The translations under genes and the position numbers were made by a program. From CAYYJM01 sp964471755 (GTDB lineage: Bacteria > Planctomycetota > Planctomycetia > Gemmatales > Gemmataceae): 29,755 bases of DNA. Location: positions 1 through 29,755 of the forward strand of contig CAYYJM010000050.1 of NCBI GenBank assembly GCA_964471755.1, read 5' to 3'. Under the pieces are notes generated by a model. It saw nothing but the letters and a program-made list of their open reading frames with translations, was not told the DNA's origin and did no database searches. The stretch's first letter is position 1; every line of letters begins with the position of its first letter. This document shows positions 15,800-25,300 of this stretch, in pieces.

Positions 15800-15811
15800 C
15801 TGCAAATCAAC

Positions 15812-15882
15812 GTCCCCGGAGTGTGATGGCTGCACGCGCTTTTCGTAATGGCGCGGTTCAGGTTCGATTCCTGACGGGGACT
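15812..15882 (+). tRNA. tRNA-Thr (anticodon CGU)
   Basis: A 71-base cloverleaf. The acceptor is GTCCCCG/CGGGGAC, the D-stem is GTGT/GCAC, and the anticodon stem CGCTT/TGGCG (last pair mismatched) encloses loop TTCGTAA with anticodon at 15844-15846. The T-stem is TCAGG/CCTGA. It reads ACG. Its acceptor and D-stem closely match those of the tRNA-Arg gene in this cluster. Confidence 0.85.
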
Positions 15883-15967
15883 TCGGCTCGACTGCTGGAT
15901 TGGAGTACATCTTACGCAAAAGGTCTGGCCGCAAGGCCACTCTGGTCTTTCTTCGTCGAGCGGTTCC

Positions 15968-16048
15968 GGGAGCGATCCGAAATGGTGAGGAGGCCGATTC
16001 GAAATCGGCTGCCCGATAGGGTTGTGGGTTCGACTCCCACCGCTTCCG
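15968..16048 (+). tRNA. tRNA-Ser (anticodon CGA)
   Basis: An 81-base class II tRNA. The acceptor is GGGAGCG/CGCTTCC with G73, and the anticodon stem GCCGA/TCGGC encloses loop TTCGAAA with anticodon at 16000-16002. The variable arm is long (GCCC/GGGT), and the T-stem is GTGGG/CCCAC. It reads UCG. The 85 bases before it hold a small GGCCGCAAGGCC hairpin but no further tRNA. Confidence 0.88.
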
Positions 16049-16163
16049 CTGGGACGCTTCCGGCTCTCGCCGAACTCCGGTCGCCGTTTCAGACGATCTT
16101 TCTTCCAAAATCGACTCCAGGTATGTTGGCGGCGTGAGACTACCGCGTCCTGGAGATGTGGTC

Positions 16164-17129
16164 ATGGACCCGCTCGTCTTCTCGTCCTTTCTTCGGCCCA
16201 TGGTCTGGGGACAGCGCCGCCTGGCAACCCACCTGGGCAAACCCTTGCCGACCGCAGGCGACTACGGCGAAGCCTGGGAGGTGAGCGGTCACCCCAAGCA
16301 CGTCAGCGTCGTCGCCGACGGCCCGCTGAAGGGCACCCCGTTAAGCGACCTCTGCACGCATCACGCCAACACTCTCTATGGCCGGTCGGCTCATTCCGAC
16401 GTCTTTCCGCTGCTGGTGAAGTACCTCGACGCTCACGACTGGCTCTCGGTCCAGGTCCACCCCGACGACCGGCAGGCCCGGGAACTGGCTCCCGGCGAGG
16501 GAGGCAAAACCGAGGCCTGGATCGTTCTACACGCCGAGCCCGGCTCGCGTATCTGGGCGGGTCTCGAGCCCGGCGTCGGCCCCGACGACCTCGAACGCCA
16601 CATCGATCAGGGCACCGTCCTGAAGTGCCTGCACTCCTTCGAGCCGAAGCCCGGCGACTGCATCTTTCTCAGGGCGGGAACGGTCCACGCCGTCGGTGGC
16701 GGCGTCCTGTTCGCCGAGGTCCAGCAGACCAGTGACGCGACCTTCCGACTGTACGACTGGGATCGCGTCCAGCCGGACGGCACACGCCGACCGCTGCACA
16801 TCACCCAGTCCCTGGCCGTCATCGACTGGGATGCCGGGCCGATCGATCCGGTCCAACCGACCCCCCTGCCCGAAGGCGGTGAGCGTCTGGTGACGTGTCC
16901 GTTCTTCACGCTCGATCGCTTCAACGTGACGGGGCCGCTGGCCCTGCCATCGGCCGGCCGGGCGACGATGTGGTTGATCCTGGCCGGCCTGGCCCGTCTG
17001 CGGACTGCGGGGGGATATGATCGAGAATTTGGACTCGGTCAGACGACGCTGATCCCGGCCGAGACGCCGGCCCTGCAATGGGTTCCTCAGCACGGTCCCG
17101 CGACCTTGCTTCGCGTTCTCTGTCCCTGA
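16164..17129 (+). CDS. manA: Mannose-6-phosphate isomerase, class I
   Basis: A 321-residue zinc enzyme that interconverts mannose-6-phosphate and fructose-6-phosphate in the cytoplasm. Zinc-site motifs are QVHPDD (97-102), GKTEAW (114-119) and GTVHAVGGG (172-180); the entry motif RPMVWGQRRL (11-20) is also characteristic. Its length fits the short bacterial class. The ATG at 16164 is preferred over an upstream start because GGAG lies 8 bases before it. It follows the tRNA cluster and ends only 9 bases from the convergent rmd gene. With gmd and rmd next door it probably feeds or drains the GDP-mannose pathway. Confidence 0.93.
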   Translation: MDPLVFSSFLRPMVWGQRRLATHLGKPLPTAGDYGEAWEVSGHPKHVSVVADGPLKGTPLSDLCTHHANTLYGRSAHSDVFPLLVKYLDAHDWLSVQVHPDDRQARELAPGEGGKTEAWIVLHAEPGSRIWAGLEPGVGPDDLERHIDQGTVLKCLHSFEPKPGDCIFLRAGTVHAVGGGVLFAEVQQTSDATFRLYDWDRVQPDGTRRPLHITQSLAVIDWDAGPIDPVQPTPLPEGGERLVTCPFFTLDRFNVTGPLALPSAGRATMWLILAGLARLRTAGGYDREFGLGQTTLIPAETPALQWVPQHGPATLLRVLCP

Positions 17130-17138
17130 GAGTGGGTT

Positions 17139-18122
17139 TCACCCAGCTCGGCGGGCCGACTCTTTTGTCGGCCCGTCTCGCCAGGTCTGTAGCACGTCCG
17201 CGAGCGTCTGATCGAGCGAAATCGTCGGCTGCCAGCCCGTCACGCTCCGCAACCGACTCGCATCCACCAGCGGCACCGACAGGTCCACTCGCCGTGTCAG
17301 GTCCGACCGTGAACGCACCTCGACACGCAGACCCGACAGACGAATCAGGCGCTGCACCACCTCGGCCATCGTCACCGTCGAGCCGCTGGCCACGTTGTAC
17401 GCCGCTCCCGCCTCGCCATGCTCCAGCAACAGCAGGTAGGCTCGGACCACGTCGCGCACGTCCGTCAGATCACGACGCGGCGACAGGTTGCCCGTCTCCA
17501 GCACCGGGCCCTGCTCACCTCGCTCCATCGCCGCCAGTTGTCGTGCGAAGTTCGCCACCGCGTAGTCGGCCGACTGACCTGGCCCGACATGATTGAACGG
17601 TCTCACGCGCAGGACCGGCAGCCCCGTCGTGGCGAAGTATTGTAAGCCGGCCAGGTCGGCCGCCGCCTTGCTCGCGGCGTAGGGATTGTTCGGCCGAAGT
17701 GGCGTCTCCTCCGTCAGCACCGTCCCGGCCGGCACGTCGCCGTACACCTGGCCGGTGCCCACGAAAAGTACCCGTGGCTGCAAGCCCACCGTCACCAGGC
17801 CCTCGAACAGATGCAGCGTCGCCGTCAGGTTGCCCGACCAGGCCGCCAGCGGATCGCGCAACGCCGCTGCCGGCGAAGCGAAACCCGCCAGGTGGATGAC
17901 CCGCTCGGGACGCACCTCGGCCAGCACCTGTTCCACGGCCGCGCGGTCCAGCAGGTCCACCCGGGCCAGATGAAAGCGGCTCGCCAGGTCGGCACAGTCA
18001 GCCGGCCAACGGCCCGAGCGATCCAGGCCGACGACCTCAACATCGTCGCCCTGAGCAGCCAGGTTCCGCAGCAGATGGCGACCGACGAAGCCGACCGCCC
18101 CGGTCACCAGATAGCGTGCCAT
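17139..18122 (-). CDS. rmd: GDP-6-deoxy-D-mannose reductase (Rmd-like SDR)
   Basis: A 327-residue extended short-chain dehydrogenase. The NAD(P)-binding motif is TGAVGFVG (7-14), and the catalytic residues are Thr123 in VGTGQVYG and Tyr148/Lys152 in PYAASKAA. RPFNHVGPGQ and RRDLTDVRDVVRAY are typical of Rmd. Rmd reduces the 4-keto product of Gmd to GDP-D-rhamnose, a donor for surface polysaccharides. Related SDR reductases make GDP-fucose or GDP-6-deoxytalose, so the exact sugar is not certain. It starts 27 bases after the gmd stop and is clearly in the same operon. Confidence 0.85.
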   Translation of the reverse strand: MARYLVTGAVGFVGRHLLRNLAAQGDDVEVVGLDRSGRWPADCADLASRFHLARVDLLDRAAVEQVLAEVRPERVIHLAGFASPAAALRDPLAAWSGNLTATLHLFEGLVTVGLQPRVLFVGTGQVYGDVPAGTVLTEETPLRPNNPYAASKAAADLAGLQYFATTGLPVLRVRPFNHVGPGQSADYAVANFARQLAAMERGEQGPVLETGNLSPRRDLTDVRDVVRAYLLLLEHGEAGAAYNVASGSTVTMAEVVQRLIRLSGLRVEVRSRSDLTRRVDLSVPLVDASRLRSVTGWQPTISLDQTLADVLQTWRDGPTKESARRAG

Positions 18123-18149
18123 GTCCTGGGCCCTCTGACGCTGCTCCGC

Positions 18150-19139
18150 TCACGCCGCCTGACGTCGAGGCGTCACCTGTCCCTGGAGTCGCTGCAGATC
18201 GGCATCGACCATCATGTGGACCAGACCCGTGAAGGTCACCTTCGGCCGCCAGCCCAGCTTCTCCTTCGCCTTGGCCGGATCGCCGATGAGCAGATCGACC
18301 TCGGCCGGCCGGATCAGGTTGGGATCCTGAACGACGTACTTCCGCCAGTCCAGACCGACGTGGCCGAAGGCCACCTCGACCAGCTCGCGCACCGAGTGCG
18401 TCTCGCCCGTGGCGATGACGAAATCGTCGGGCTGGTCCTGCTGAAGCATCAGCCACATGGCCTCGACGTAGTCGCCGGCAAAGCCCCAGTCACGGCGAGC
18501 GTCAAGGTTGCCCAGGCGCAGTTCCGTGGCCTGGCCGAGCTTGATGCGGGCCACTGTCTCGGTGACCTTGCGGGTGACGAACTCGGTGCCACGGCGTGGG
18601 CTCTCGTGATTGAACAGGATGCCGGAGCAGCAGAAGAGGTTGTAGGACTCGCGGTAGTTGACGGTGATCCAGTGGCCGTAAACCTTGGCGACGCCGTAGG
18701 GCGAGCGCGGGTAGAAGGGCGTCTCCTCCCGCTGGGGCACTTCCTGGACCTTGCCGAACATCTCGGAGGAGGAAGCCTGGTAGAAGCGGATGGCGGGGTT
18801 GAGCAGGCGGATGGCTTCCAGGACACGGGTCACGCCCAGGGCGGTGAACTCGCCGGTGAGGACGGGCTGCTTCCAGGAGGTGGGCACGAAGCTCATGGCG
18901 GCCAGGTTGTAGACCTCATCGGGCTGCACGGCCCGGAAGACGTCGATGAGTGAGAGTTGGTCGAGAAGGTCGGCCTGGTGGAGCGTGATCTGGCCGGCGA
19001 GGTGAGCGATGCGGTCGAAGTTTTCGGAACTGGACCGTCGGACGAGGCCGTGAACCTGGTAGCCCTTGGCCAGCAGGAGTTCGGACAGGTAGGAGCCGTC
19101 CTGTCCGGTCACGCCAGTGATGATCGCCTTCCGTGGCAT
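18150..19139 (-). CDS. gmd: GDP-mannose 4,6-dehydratase
   Basis: A 329-residue extended SDR that converts GDP-D-mannose to GDP-4-keto-6-deoxy-D-mannose. The cofactor motif is GVTGQDGSYL (9-18), with RRSSSENFDRI next to it. The active site shows Ser124/Glu126 in ASSSEMFG, where many Gmd enzymes have Thr-Ser-Glu, and Tyr148/Lys152 in SPYGVAKVYGHW. NHESPRRGTEFVTRK and NLDARRDWGFAGDYVEAMW are near-diagnostic for the family. The ATG at 19139 gives the normal N-terminus. It is the first gene of the gmd-rmd operon. Confidence 0.96.
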   Translation of the reverse strand: MPRKAIITGVTGQDGSYLSELLLAKGYQVHGLVRRSSSENFDRIAHLAGQITLHQADLLDQLSLIDVFRAVQPDEVYNLAAMSFVPTSWKQPVLTGEFTALGVTRVLEAIRLLNPAIRFYQASSSEMFGKVQEVPQREETPFYPRSPYGVAKVYGHWITVNYRESYNLFCCSGILFNHESPRRGTEFVTRKVTETVARIKLGQATELRLGNLDARRDWGFAGDYVEAMWLMLQQDQPDDFVIATGETHSVRELVEVAFGHVGLDWRKYVVQDPNLIRPAEVDLLIGDPAKAKEKLGWRPKVTFTGLVHMMVDADLQRLQGQVTPRRQAA

Positions 19140-19313
19140 CCCTGTCTCCCTGAATGGACGGAAACGCCGCAGGGGCGTCCCAGACTTCCGACCGCCGGAG
19201 CGGCCTTTCCTGATGGTATCGGTTGGTCAGGCCGATCGGCGTGAGCCGTCCTGGCGCTGGTTCCACGGGTTGATCCATCGCGTTTTGTGGCTTTGGTGTC
19301 AAGACCAGTGATC

Positions 19314-19329
19314 CCGACTCGGGAGTCGG
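19314..19329. repeat. Short inverted repeat upstream of gmd and the methyltransferase
   Basis: CCGACT-CGGG-AGTCGG is a 6-bp stem with a 4-base loop in the 278-bp divergent gap between gmd and the methyltransferase gene. It may be an operator or part of a leader. No promoter hexamers convincing enough to list are present. Confidence 0.3.
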
Positions 19330-19417
19330 CTTGATTCCCCAGCCTGGCCTGTTTACTCTTCTCACCATTCGCCGAGGACAATTCTCGGCCGGTCTGGTCG
19401 TGAACCGGGAGGTGTGC

Positions 19418-20446
19418 ATGTTCGCACTGTTCAAGCGTTGTGCCCGGGCCCTCTGTCCTCCGCTTCTCTGGGAAATCACGCGGCGCTGCTATCACTGGGT
19501 CGTGCCAGCGTCCTTTCGGGAGGTCAAGGTCGATCCCGCTCCCCGGATGCTGACTACCCGCGAAGAAGTGGATGCCATGGTCGTCCGGGCGAAAGGTCTT
19601 CACGGGACCGTCTCCTACGACGCCATGTGGGAAGCACTCCTTGAATATCATTTCCAGATACCGACGGATCTGCCTGCCGATCCGAGTTCACCCGAATATC
19701 GCGAAGCCCAGCTCGCACTCTATCGCATCGTCTCCGGTGTGGACGAATACGCGCCAGAGAGCTGTGAGCAGACGCCGTTCAATTTCGACGCCTGCTTGAG
19801 CCTGCCACATCCGTATCTGACCCGGAGCAGCAAGACCATCGGCGAGCAGTTGATCGCCGTTGGTTTCATGATCCGGGCGTTGGATTTGCCGCCTCCCGGG
19901 CGTGTGCTGGAGTTCGGCCCCGGCTACGGCATGCTCACCATGGAATTGATTCAGATGGGGCATTCGGTGACGGCAGTGGACATTTCCGCGTCTTTTCTGG
20001 AGTTGATTCGCCGACGTGCTGCCCGGCTGAACAAAGCGGTGGAAACCGTGAGTTGTGGCATGCTCGACTATCGGCCTCGAGAGCGCTTCGATCGCGTTGT
20101 TTTCTACGAATCCTTCCACCATTGCAGCGATCACGAGGCCATGATCGCCCGCCTCGACGAGCTGGTGGCCGAGGATGGTTGTGTGATCTTCGGTGGCGAA
20201 CCGATTCTGGATCAGTTTCCAATGCCCTGGGGCCTGCGTCTGGATGGACTGTCTCTGTATTGCATTCGCGATCATGGCTGGATGGAACTGGGATTCCGCA
20301 CCGACTACTTCCTGGACCTGCTGGATCGTCACGGCTGGAGCGCGGAGCGTTTCTCGAGCCAGGACGCCCCCTGGCAGACCGTCTTCAAGGCACGCCGAAA
20401 GAGTGGTACACAGGTGGCAGTTATTCCAACGCCACGAGCAGCGTAG
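19418..20446 (+). CDS. Class I SAM-dependent methyltransferase, substrate unknown
   Basis: A 342-residue protein. The SAM-binding motif is VLEFGPGYG (163-171), followed by VTAVDIS (motif II, 184-190) and the later segments RFDRVVFYESFHHC and DGCVIFGGEP. The start is the ATG at 19418 because GGGAGGTG stands just before it; the frame is open further upstream but without support. The N-terminal 160 residues (with LLWEITRRCYHWVVPASFREV) are outside the catalytic fold and may bind the substrate. Its place beside gmd-rmd suggests a role in glycan or sugar modification, but that is only context. Codon use looks slightly more A/T-rich than in its neighbours, which might indicate transfer. Confidence 0.82.
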   Translation: MFALFKRCARALCPPLLWEITRRCYHWVVPASFREVKVDPAPRMLTTREEVDAMVVRAKGLHGTVSYDAMWEALLEYHFQIPTDLPADPSSPEYREAQLALYRIVSGVDEYAPESCEQTPFNFDACLSLPHPYLTRSSKTIGEQLIAVGFMIRALDLPPPGRVLEFGPGYGMLTMELIQMGHSVTAVDISASFLELIRRRAARLNKAVETVSCGMLDYRPRERFDRVVFYESFHHCSDHEAMIARLDELVAEDGCVIFGGEPILDQFPMPWGLRLDGLSLYCIRDHGWMELGFRTDYFLDLLDRHGWSAERFSSQDAPWQTVFKARRKSGTQVAVIPTPRAA

Positions 20447-20485
20447 GGATTGACGCTCATCTGCCGGGAATGGGTTGCCCTCCCA

Positions 20486-22111
20486 TCACCGCCGGGAATC
20501 GCTCGGCCGGCGCAGCCGAGCCCGGAACGTCCGCGGGTCGCAGTCTACCACCCGGGCGGCTGCGACATCCGTTCCCTTACGATCCTTGATCAACTCGAAC
20601 AGCCGCCGCTCGATCTCCCGGTACGTCGTCTGCTCGCTCAGAACCAGGTCCGCCAGCGTCTGGCACGCTCGGCCGCACTCCTCCAGCCCTGGCCGGGTCT
20701 CCGACCGGTGCAACGGCGTATACTCCCGCCGGATCGTATAACTCCGCACACACTGTTCCAGCTCGCGGAAGTTTCCGGGCCAGGGGTAGTCTCGCCCGAG
20801 ATGCTCCTCGATCCAGTCAACGACCCGCCCCGCGCACTCCGCCGCCGCCTCCGCACCGACAACACGCTGGGCGATGTATTCGACCATGACCGGCAAGTCG
20901 TCTGGCTTGTCGCGGAGTTGCTCCCGCAGCGATGGCGTCTCGATCCGGTCGGCACACACCCGGTAGTAGAAGTCCTCGCGGAACCGGCCGGCCTGCACCT
21001 CAGCCAACAGGTCGCGATTCGTCGCCGCCACGACCTTGCCGGCGAACGCCAGGACACGGTTCTCGCCGACACGGTGGTACGCCCGCGTCTGGAGCAGCCG
21101 AAGCAGCTTCACCTGGATGGCCGGCGTCAACTCCCCCAACTCGTCGAGGAAGACCGCCCCTTCCTGCGGGCAGTCCTTCAACCGGCCGTCTCGATCGCTC
21201 ACCGCTCCGGTGAACGCCCCCTTGACGTGACCGAACAATTCCGACTCGATCAACTGCTCCGGCAGCGCCGCCAGGTTGACCGAGTGAAACGTGTCGAGGA
21301 AGTGGACGGCGAACCGCCCCCTGGCCGACTCATACGGGATGTATAACGATCGGCCGATCGCCTGGGCCACCAACTCCTTGCCCGTACCGGATGGCCCGGT
21401 GATCAGCGTTGGGAAGTCCTGCATGCGCCGGTAGAGCGTCCGGCACCACGCCGTCAAGTCGTGAGTAAAGATCGACTGCCAGACCGCCCCACGCAGCCTG
21501 GCAACGGCCCGCGATCCGCCGACGATCGACGAGAAGATGTGCAGGTACGCCCGCCGGAGCTGGAAAAACAGGGCGAACACATGCTCAGACGTGAAGTCGA
21601 GCGGCAGCCTTCGGTCCGGGAACCGCAGCCAGGCAGCATGGTCGCGGCGAAAGTCGTTCCACAGCGTCTTCAGCTCGGGTGCGGGGTGCGTCTCTGGATC
21701 GCTGGCCGGATCGGCAAGGAATGACGGTCCGCGCTCGGTCGGTGCCCGTGCGTGCAGTTCGGCCCGGAGATAGCGATCAAGCCCGAGGCCGTGGTCGCGG
21801 TACAGCAGGTACAGGACGACCAGTTCATAGACGGCGAGTTGTTGCGGCCCGGCGGACGCCCCGGCCCGCAGGCCGTCGCGGATTCGGCCGGCCACTTCCG
21901 TCGCCCGCCGGCCCATCTCGACAACGTCCGGGTAGACGGTCGCCCCGGACCACAGCCCGAGGCCCGGTTGCCAGGCGTAGACCTCGCCCCGGTCGCAGCC
22001 GTCGGGCATCAGGGCGCGTTGCTTCTGCATCCAGTCCGGGTGGAACGGATTGGTGAGGATCAGGTCCGCCACCTGGCCGACGTGGGCCCAATCTTCCGCG
22101 GCGATCGACAT
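20486..22111 (-). CDS. Sigma-54-dependent transcriptional activator with an unusual N-terminal domain
   Basis: A 541-residue bacterial enhancer-binding protein. The AAA+ core (about 205-460) is complete: Walker A GPSGTGKE (239-246), the sigma-54 contact loop GAFTGA (298-303), Walker B AVFLDE (319-324), sensor I AATNRDL (362-368), RFREDFYYR (377-385) and GNFREL (446-451). The C-terminus (about 495-535, GTDVAAARVVDCDPRTFRARLRR) resembles a Fis-type helix-turn-helix. The N-terminal 200 residues are not a receiver, GAF, PAS or CARF domain that I can recognise. The start ATG has AGGAGG 8 bases upstream; the longer frame reads through untranslated sequence. It is divergent from the giant TPR gene, whose upstream region carries a sigma-54 promoter candidate, so that gene is its likely target. 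Confidence 0.93.
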   Translation of the reverse strand: MSIAAEDWAHVGQVADLILTNPFHPDWMQKQRALMPDGCDRGEVYAWQPGLGLWSGATVYPDVVEMGRRATEVAGRIRDGLRAGASAGPQQLAVYELVVLYLLYRDHGLGLDRYLRAELHARAPTERGPSFLADPASDPETHPAPELKTLWNDFRRDHAAWLRFPDRRLPLDFTSEHVFALFFQLRRAYLHIFSSIVGGSRAVARLRGAVWQSIFTHDLTAWCRTLYRRMQDFPTLITGPSGTGKELVAQAIGRSLYIPYESARGRFAVHFLDTFHSVNLAALPEQLIESELFGHVKGAFTGAVSDRDGRLKDCPQEGAVFLDELGELTPAIQVKLLRLLQTRAYHRVGENRVLAFAGKVVAATNRDLLAEVQAGRFREDFYYRVCADRIETPSLREQLRDKPDDLPVMVEYIAQRVVGAEAAAECAGRVVDWIEEHLGRDYPWPGNFRELEQCVRSYTIRREYTPLHRSETRPGLEECGRACQTLADLVLSEQTTYREIERRLFELIKDRKGTDVAAARVVDCDPRTFRARLRRPSDSRR

Positions 22112-22137
22112 CGGGCATTCCTCCTGGGGATGCAGGA

Positions 22138-22143
22138 ATTGTA
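22138..22143 (-). promoter_or_regulatory. Possible -10 element of the activator gene
   Basis: TACAAT on the minus strand lies 26 bases upstream of the activator's start codon. The best -35 candidate, GCGACA 18 bases further upstream, is weak. It would give constitutive sigma-70-type expression. Confidence 0.35.
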
Positions 22144-22252
22144 TCGCTCGCCGACAAGAATTGTCGCTCCACTTGCAATCCAGCCCACGACCCGTAGCAG
22201 TCAGATGCCAGAACTCACGCTCTGGAAACGACTTGCAAAATCGCTCTCGGTT

Positions 22253-22268
22253 TGGCACAGTTCGTGCT
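22253..22268 (+). promoter_or_regulatory. Candidate sigma-54 promoter (-24/-12) of the TPR gene
   Basis: TGGCAC-AGTTC-GTGCT matches the -24/-12 consensus TGGCAC-N5-TTGCW with one mismatch. The invariant GG (22254-22255) and GC (22266-22267) are exactly 10 bases apart. The predicted transcript start is near 22278, about 43 bases before the ATG of the TPR gene. The gene of a sigma-54 activator lies directly opposite. Confidence 0.7.
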
Positions 22269-22320
22269 GGATCAGAGGCCGTACCATTCCCTCGACTCCA
22301 GACCCGTGAGAGCCCAACCG

Positions 22321-25300
22321 ATGAGTCTCCCCAGTGACGACGCCCTGGCCCGCGCCACGGCCCATTATCACGCCGGCGAATCCGACGCCGCCCTCGCCGC
22401 CCTCGGCGACCTCGACACCCCCGCCGCTCTGCTTCTGGCCGGCCGGGTCCACCATGATCGGGCCCGGTTCGACGACGCCGAGCGTCTCTACGAGCGGGCC
22501 CTGGCTGGCCTGAGCGCAGCCGTCGGACGAGACCACCCCGACTACGCCGCCGGCCTGGTCGGGCTCGGCCGCCTCTACGACCACCTCGACCGGCACGTCC
22601 CGGCCAGCCGGGCCTTTGAGGCCGCCCAGGCCATTTACGCCAGCCACCCCGACGCCGCCCCGCTCGACCGGGCCGCCTGTCTGCTCGCGCAGGCCAGCCT
22701 GTGCGACAGCCTGTACCAGCGTCGGCTTGCGTGGGACCGACTCACCCAGGCCCGCACGCTCATCGAAGCGGCCGGCTCGCCGCCGCGCGATCTGGCCGGC
22801 CTCCTGCGCGAGGAGGCCTGGACACTCGGCCCGATCGAGGGTTCCCTCGCCGCAGTCGATCGCTGCCGCCAGGCCCTCGCCCTGCTCCGCGGTCTGCACG
22901 ACGAGGGGCACCCGCGCGTATTTGAGGCAGCCGTCCAGCTCGCCCGGTTTCTCGTCGGCGTGTTTCAACTCGATGAGGCGGCCTCCCTGCTCGAAGCGGC
23001 CGAGGTCCGCTGCCGGGAGTACTACGGCCCGGATCACCCGCAATACGCCTTCGTCCTCGACGGCCTCGCCCTGCTCCGCGCCCACCAGAGCGACTTTCGT
23101 GAGGCCGAGCGCCTGGCCCGACAAGCCCTCGACGCCGCCGTCGCGACCTACGGCGAGGCACACACCACGACGGCGAAGCGGCACCGCAGCCTGGCCTACA
23201 TCCTGCAACAGGACCACCGGTTGACTGCCGCCCTGGACGAGGTGGACCGGGCCATCGACCGGTTCCGTCGTGTTTACCGTGACAATCACCCGGAGATCGC
23301 CAACGCCCTCGCAGACCGGGCCGACCTGCTCCACGCGATGGGTCGCCGCACCGCCAACGGCACCGAATCGGTCGAGGGCGGTGCCTTGGAAATCTATGCC
23401 GAGGCACTCGCCCTGCTCGCCAGCCATCCCGACGACGTTCGCCCAGAACAGTGCGCTCTGCAGCAGCGCTTCGGCCAGCTACGCCTCGATAGCGGCGAGG
23501 TGGACGAGGCGGCCGAACTTCTCGCCGGTGCCCGACGCTCGGCCGAGGGACTGCCGGGCGACACGCTCACTCGGGCGAGCCTCCTCCTGCTCGAGGTGCG
23601 TCTCATCCATGCCCGCGGCGACCGGGCCCAGGCCGCTCGTCTGCTCGGCGATGCCGAGCGGTCTCTGGCCGGACTGCCGAGCCATCACCCGTTTGCCCTG
23701 GAAGCCGCGTGGCTGCGGGCCTTCCTGGCCGCTGCGGCCGGCTCGCCCGACGACGCGGTTCGCATCGCTCGTGAGATCGTCGCCCGGCTCGAACGGGCCA
23801 GCGGTCCACGGTCGTCCTCGCTGCCCTGGGCGCTCGACTTCCTCGGCGATCAACTCCATCAGGCCGGCCTGCTCGACCAGGCCGAGAACGCCCACGAACG
23901 GGCCCTGGCCCTGCACCGCGGCCGGCACCGTGGCGACCACCCCGACATCGCCGCATCCCTCCGCAAGGTCGCTCACGTCCACCTGTCGCGCGGCAACGAG
24001 CCGGCCGCCGAGGTCCGTCTTCGCCAGGCGCTCGACATGCGCCGCGCCTGTCTCGGCGACGATCATCCCGACGTCGCCGAGAGCCTCCACGACATCGCCG
24101 CCGTCCTCCAGGGCCGCCGCGATTTCCATCCCGCCGTCGCGTTCTATCGCAACGCCGTCCAGATTCGTGAGGCATCTCTCGGCCCGGTCCACCCCGACAC
24201 GCTTGCCAGTCGACACGGCCTGGCCCTGTCGGTCTGGGGACAGGGTGAATCGACCGAGGCGGTCGATCTTCTGGAGGAGACGATCGCCCGCCTCGGCGAG
24301 GACAACCCGCAGCGCCTGCCGCCGCGCCACGCCCTCGGTCTGGTTCGCGTCTCGCGCGGCGAAACAGCGATCGGCCTTCATCTGCTCGAAGACGTCCTGA
24401 GCCGCCGCGAGCGTCTCTACGGCATCGACCACTTCCAGGTCGAAGGCATCCTCATCGATCTGGCCCAGTGTCGCGTCGATCTCGGCGATCATCTGACGGC
24501 CCGGGGCCTATTTGAGCGTCTGCGTCGTCTCCATGCCGCCATACCCTGGTCCGGACCGCTCCAGCCCGCCCTCGACCTCGTCACCCTGTCCGGCTCGTAC
24601 CTCCAGCTCGGCAACAGTCAGCGTGCCCTCGACCTGGCCCTGCAGGCGCTGCGAATGGCCGAACTCGTCGTGCGGACCGACCCGTCGCTGGGGGAAGGCA
24701 GCGACCGGTTTCTGGTCGAGTTCCTCATGGTCCAGGCGCGGGCGTCCCGGGCCTGCGGAGCCTTCCGCAGTGCCCGGAATGCTCTTGGCAGGGCCCAGGA
24801 AATCGTGGTGCGCTACCACGGCGACCGCCACCCGATCCTGGCGGATCTGTGGACTGAGCAGGCCCTGGTCGATCTGGCGGAGGACCGCCCGGAGCGGGTC
24901 ACGCCTCTCCTGGAACGGGCAGCGAACCTGCGTCAGCGGATTCAGGGCGAGGATCACCCTGAACATGCCGCCGCCCGCCAGCGCCTCGCCGCCCACCTGC
25001 AGACGCGCGGCCAGTTCGACCGGGCCGAGGCCGAGTACCTTCGCGCCCTGACCGCCATCCGCCGCACCTTCGGCGACGACCACCCACGCGTCATCCTGGC
25101 GATGCAACCTCTGGCCGAGCTGCACCTCCAGCGCGGCCGGCTTGATCAGAGCGAAACGGTCTGCCGCGATGCCCTCGACCTGATCCGCCGTTCGCCCGTG
25201 CCGCTCGACGGCCTGCACGCCGCCCAGATGCACCACCTCGGCGTGATCCGCCGCCGTCAGGGCCGGCTCGACGAGGCCGCTAACCTGTTCCGCGAAACGC

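Noticed and set aside
15270..15810. Open frames of 60-180 codons running through the tRNA cluster
   Set aside because: They overlap structured tRNA genes and have no ribosome sites or domain motifs.
15883..15967. Possible ninth tRNA in the gap before tRNA-Ser(CGA)
   Set aside because: Only a small GGCC-GCAA-GGCC type hairpin is present; there is no T-loop signature and no acceptor pairing.
22150..22250. Second sigma-54 promoter for the activator gene on the minus strand
   Set aside because: The best match has GG and GC 9 rather than 10 bases apart, which breaks the strict spacing.
22201..23427. 408-codon minus-strand frame opposite the TPR gene
   Set aside because: The plus strand holds clear TPR repeats; this frame is low-complexity and lacks any family motif.
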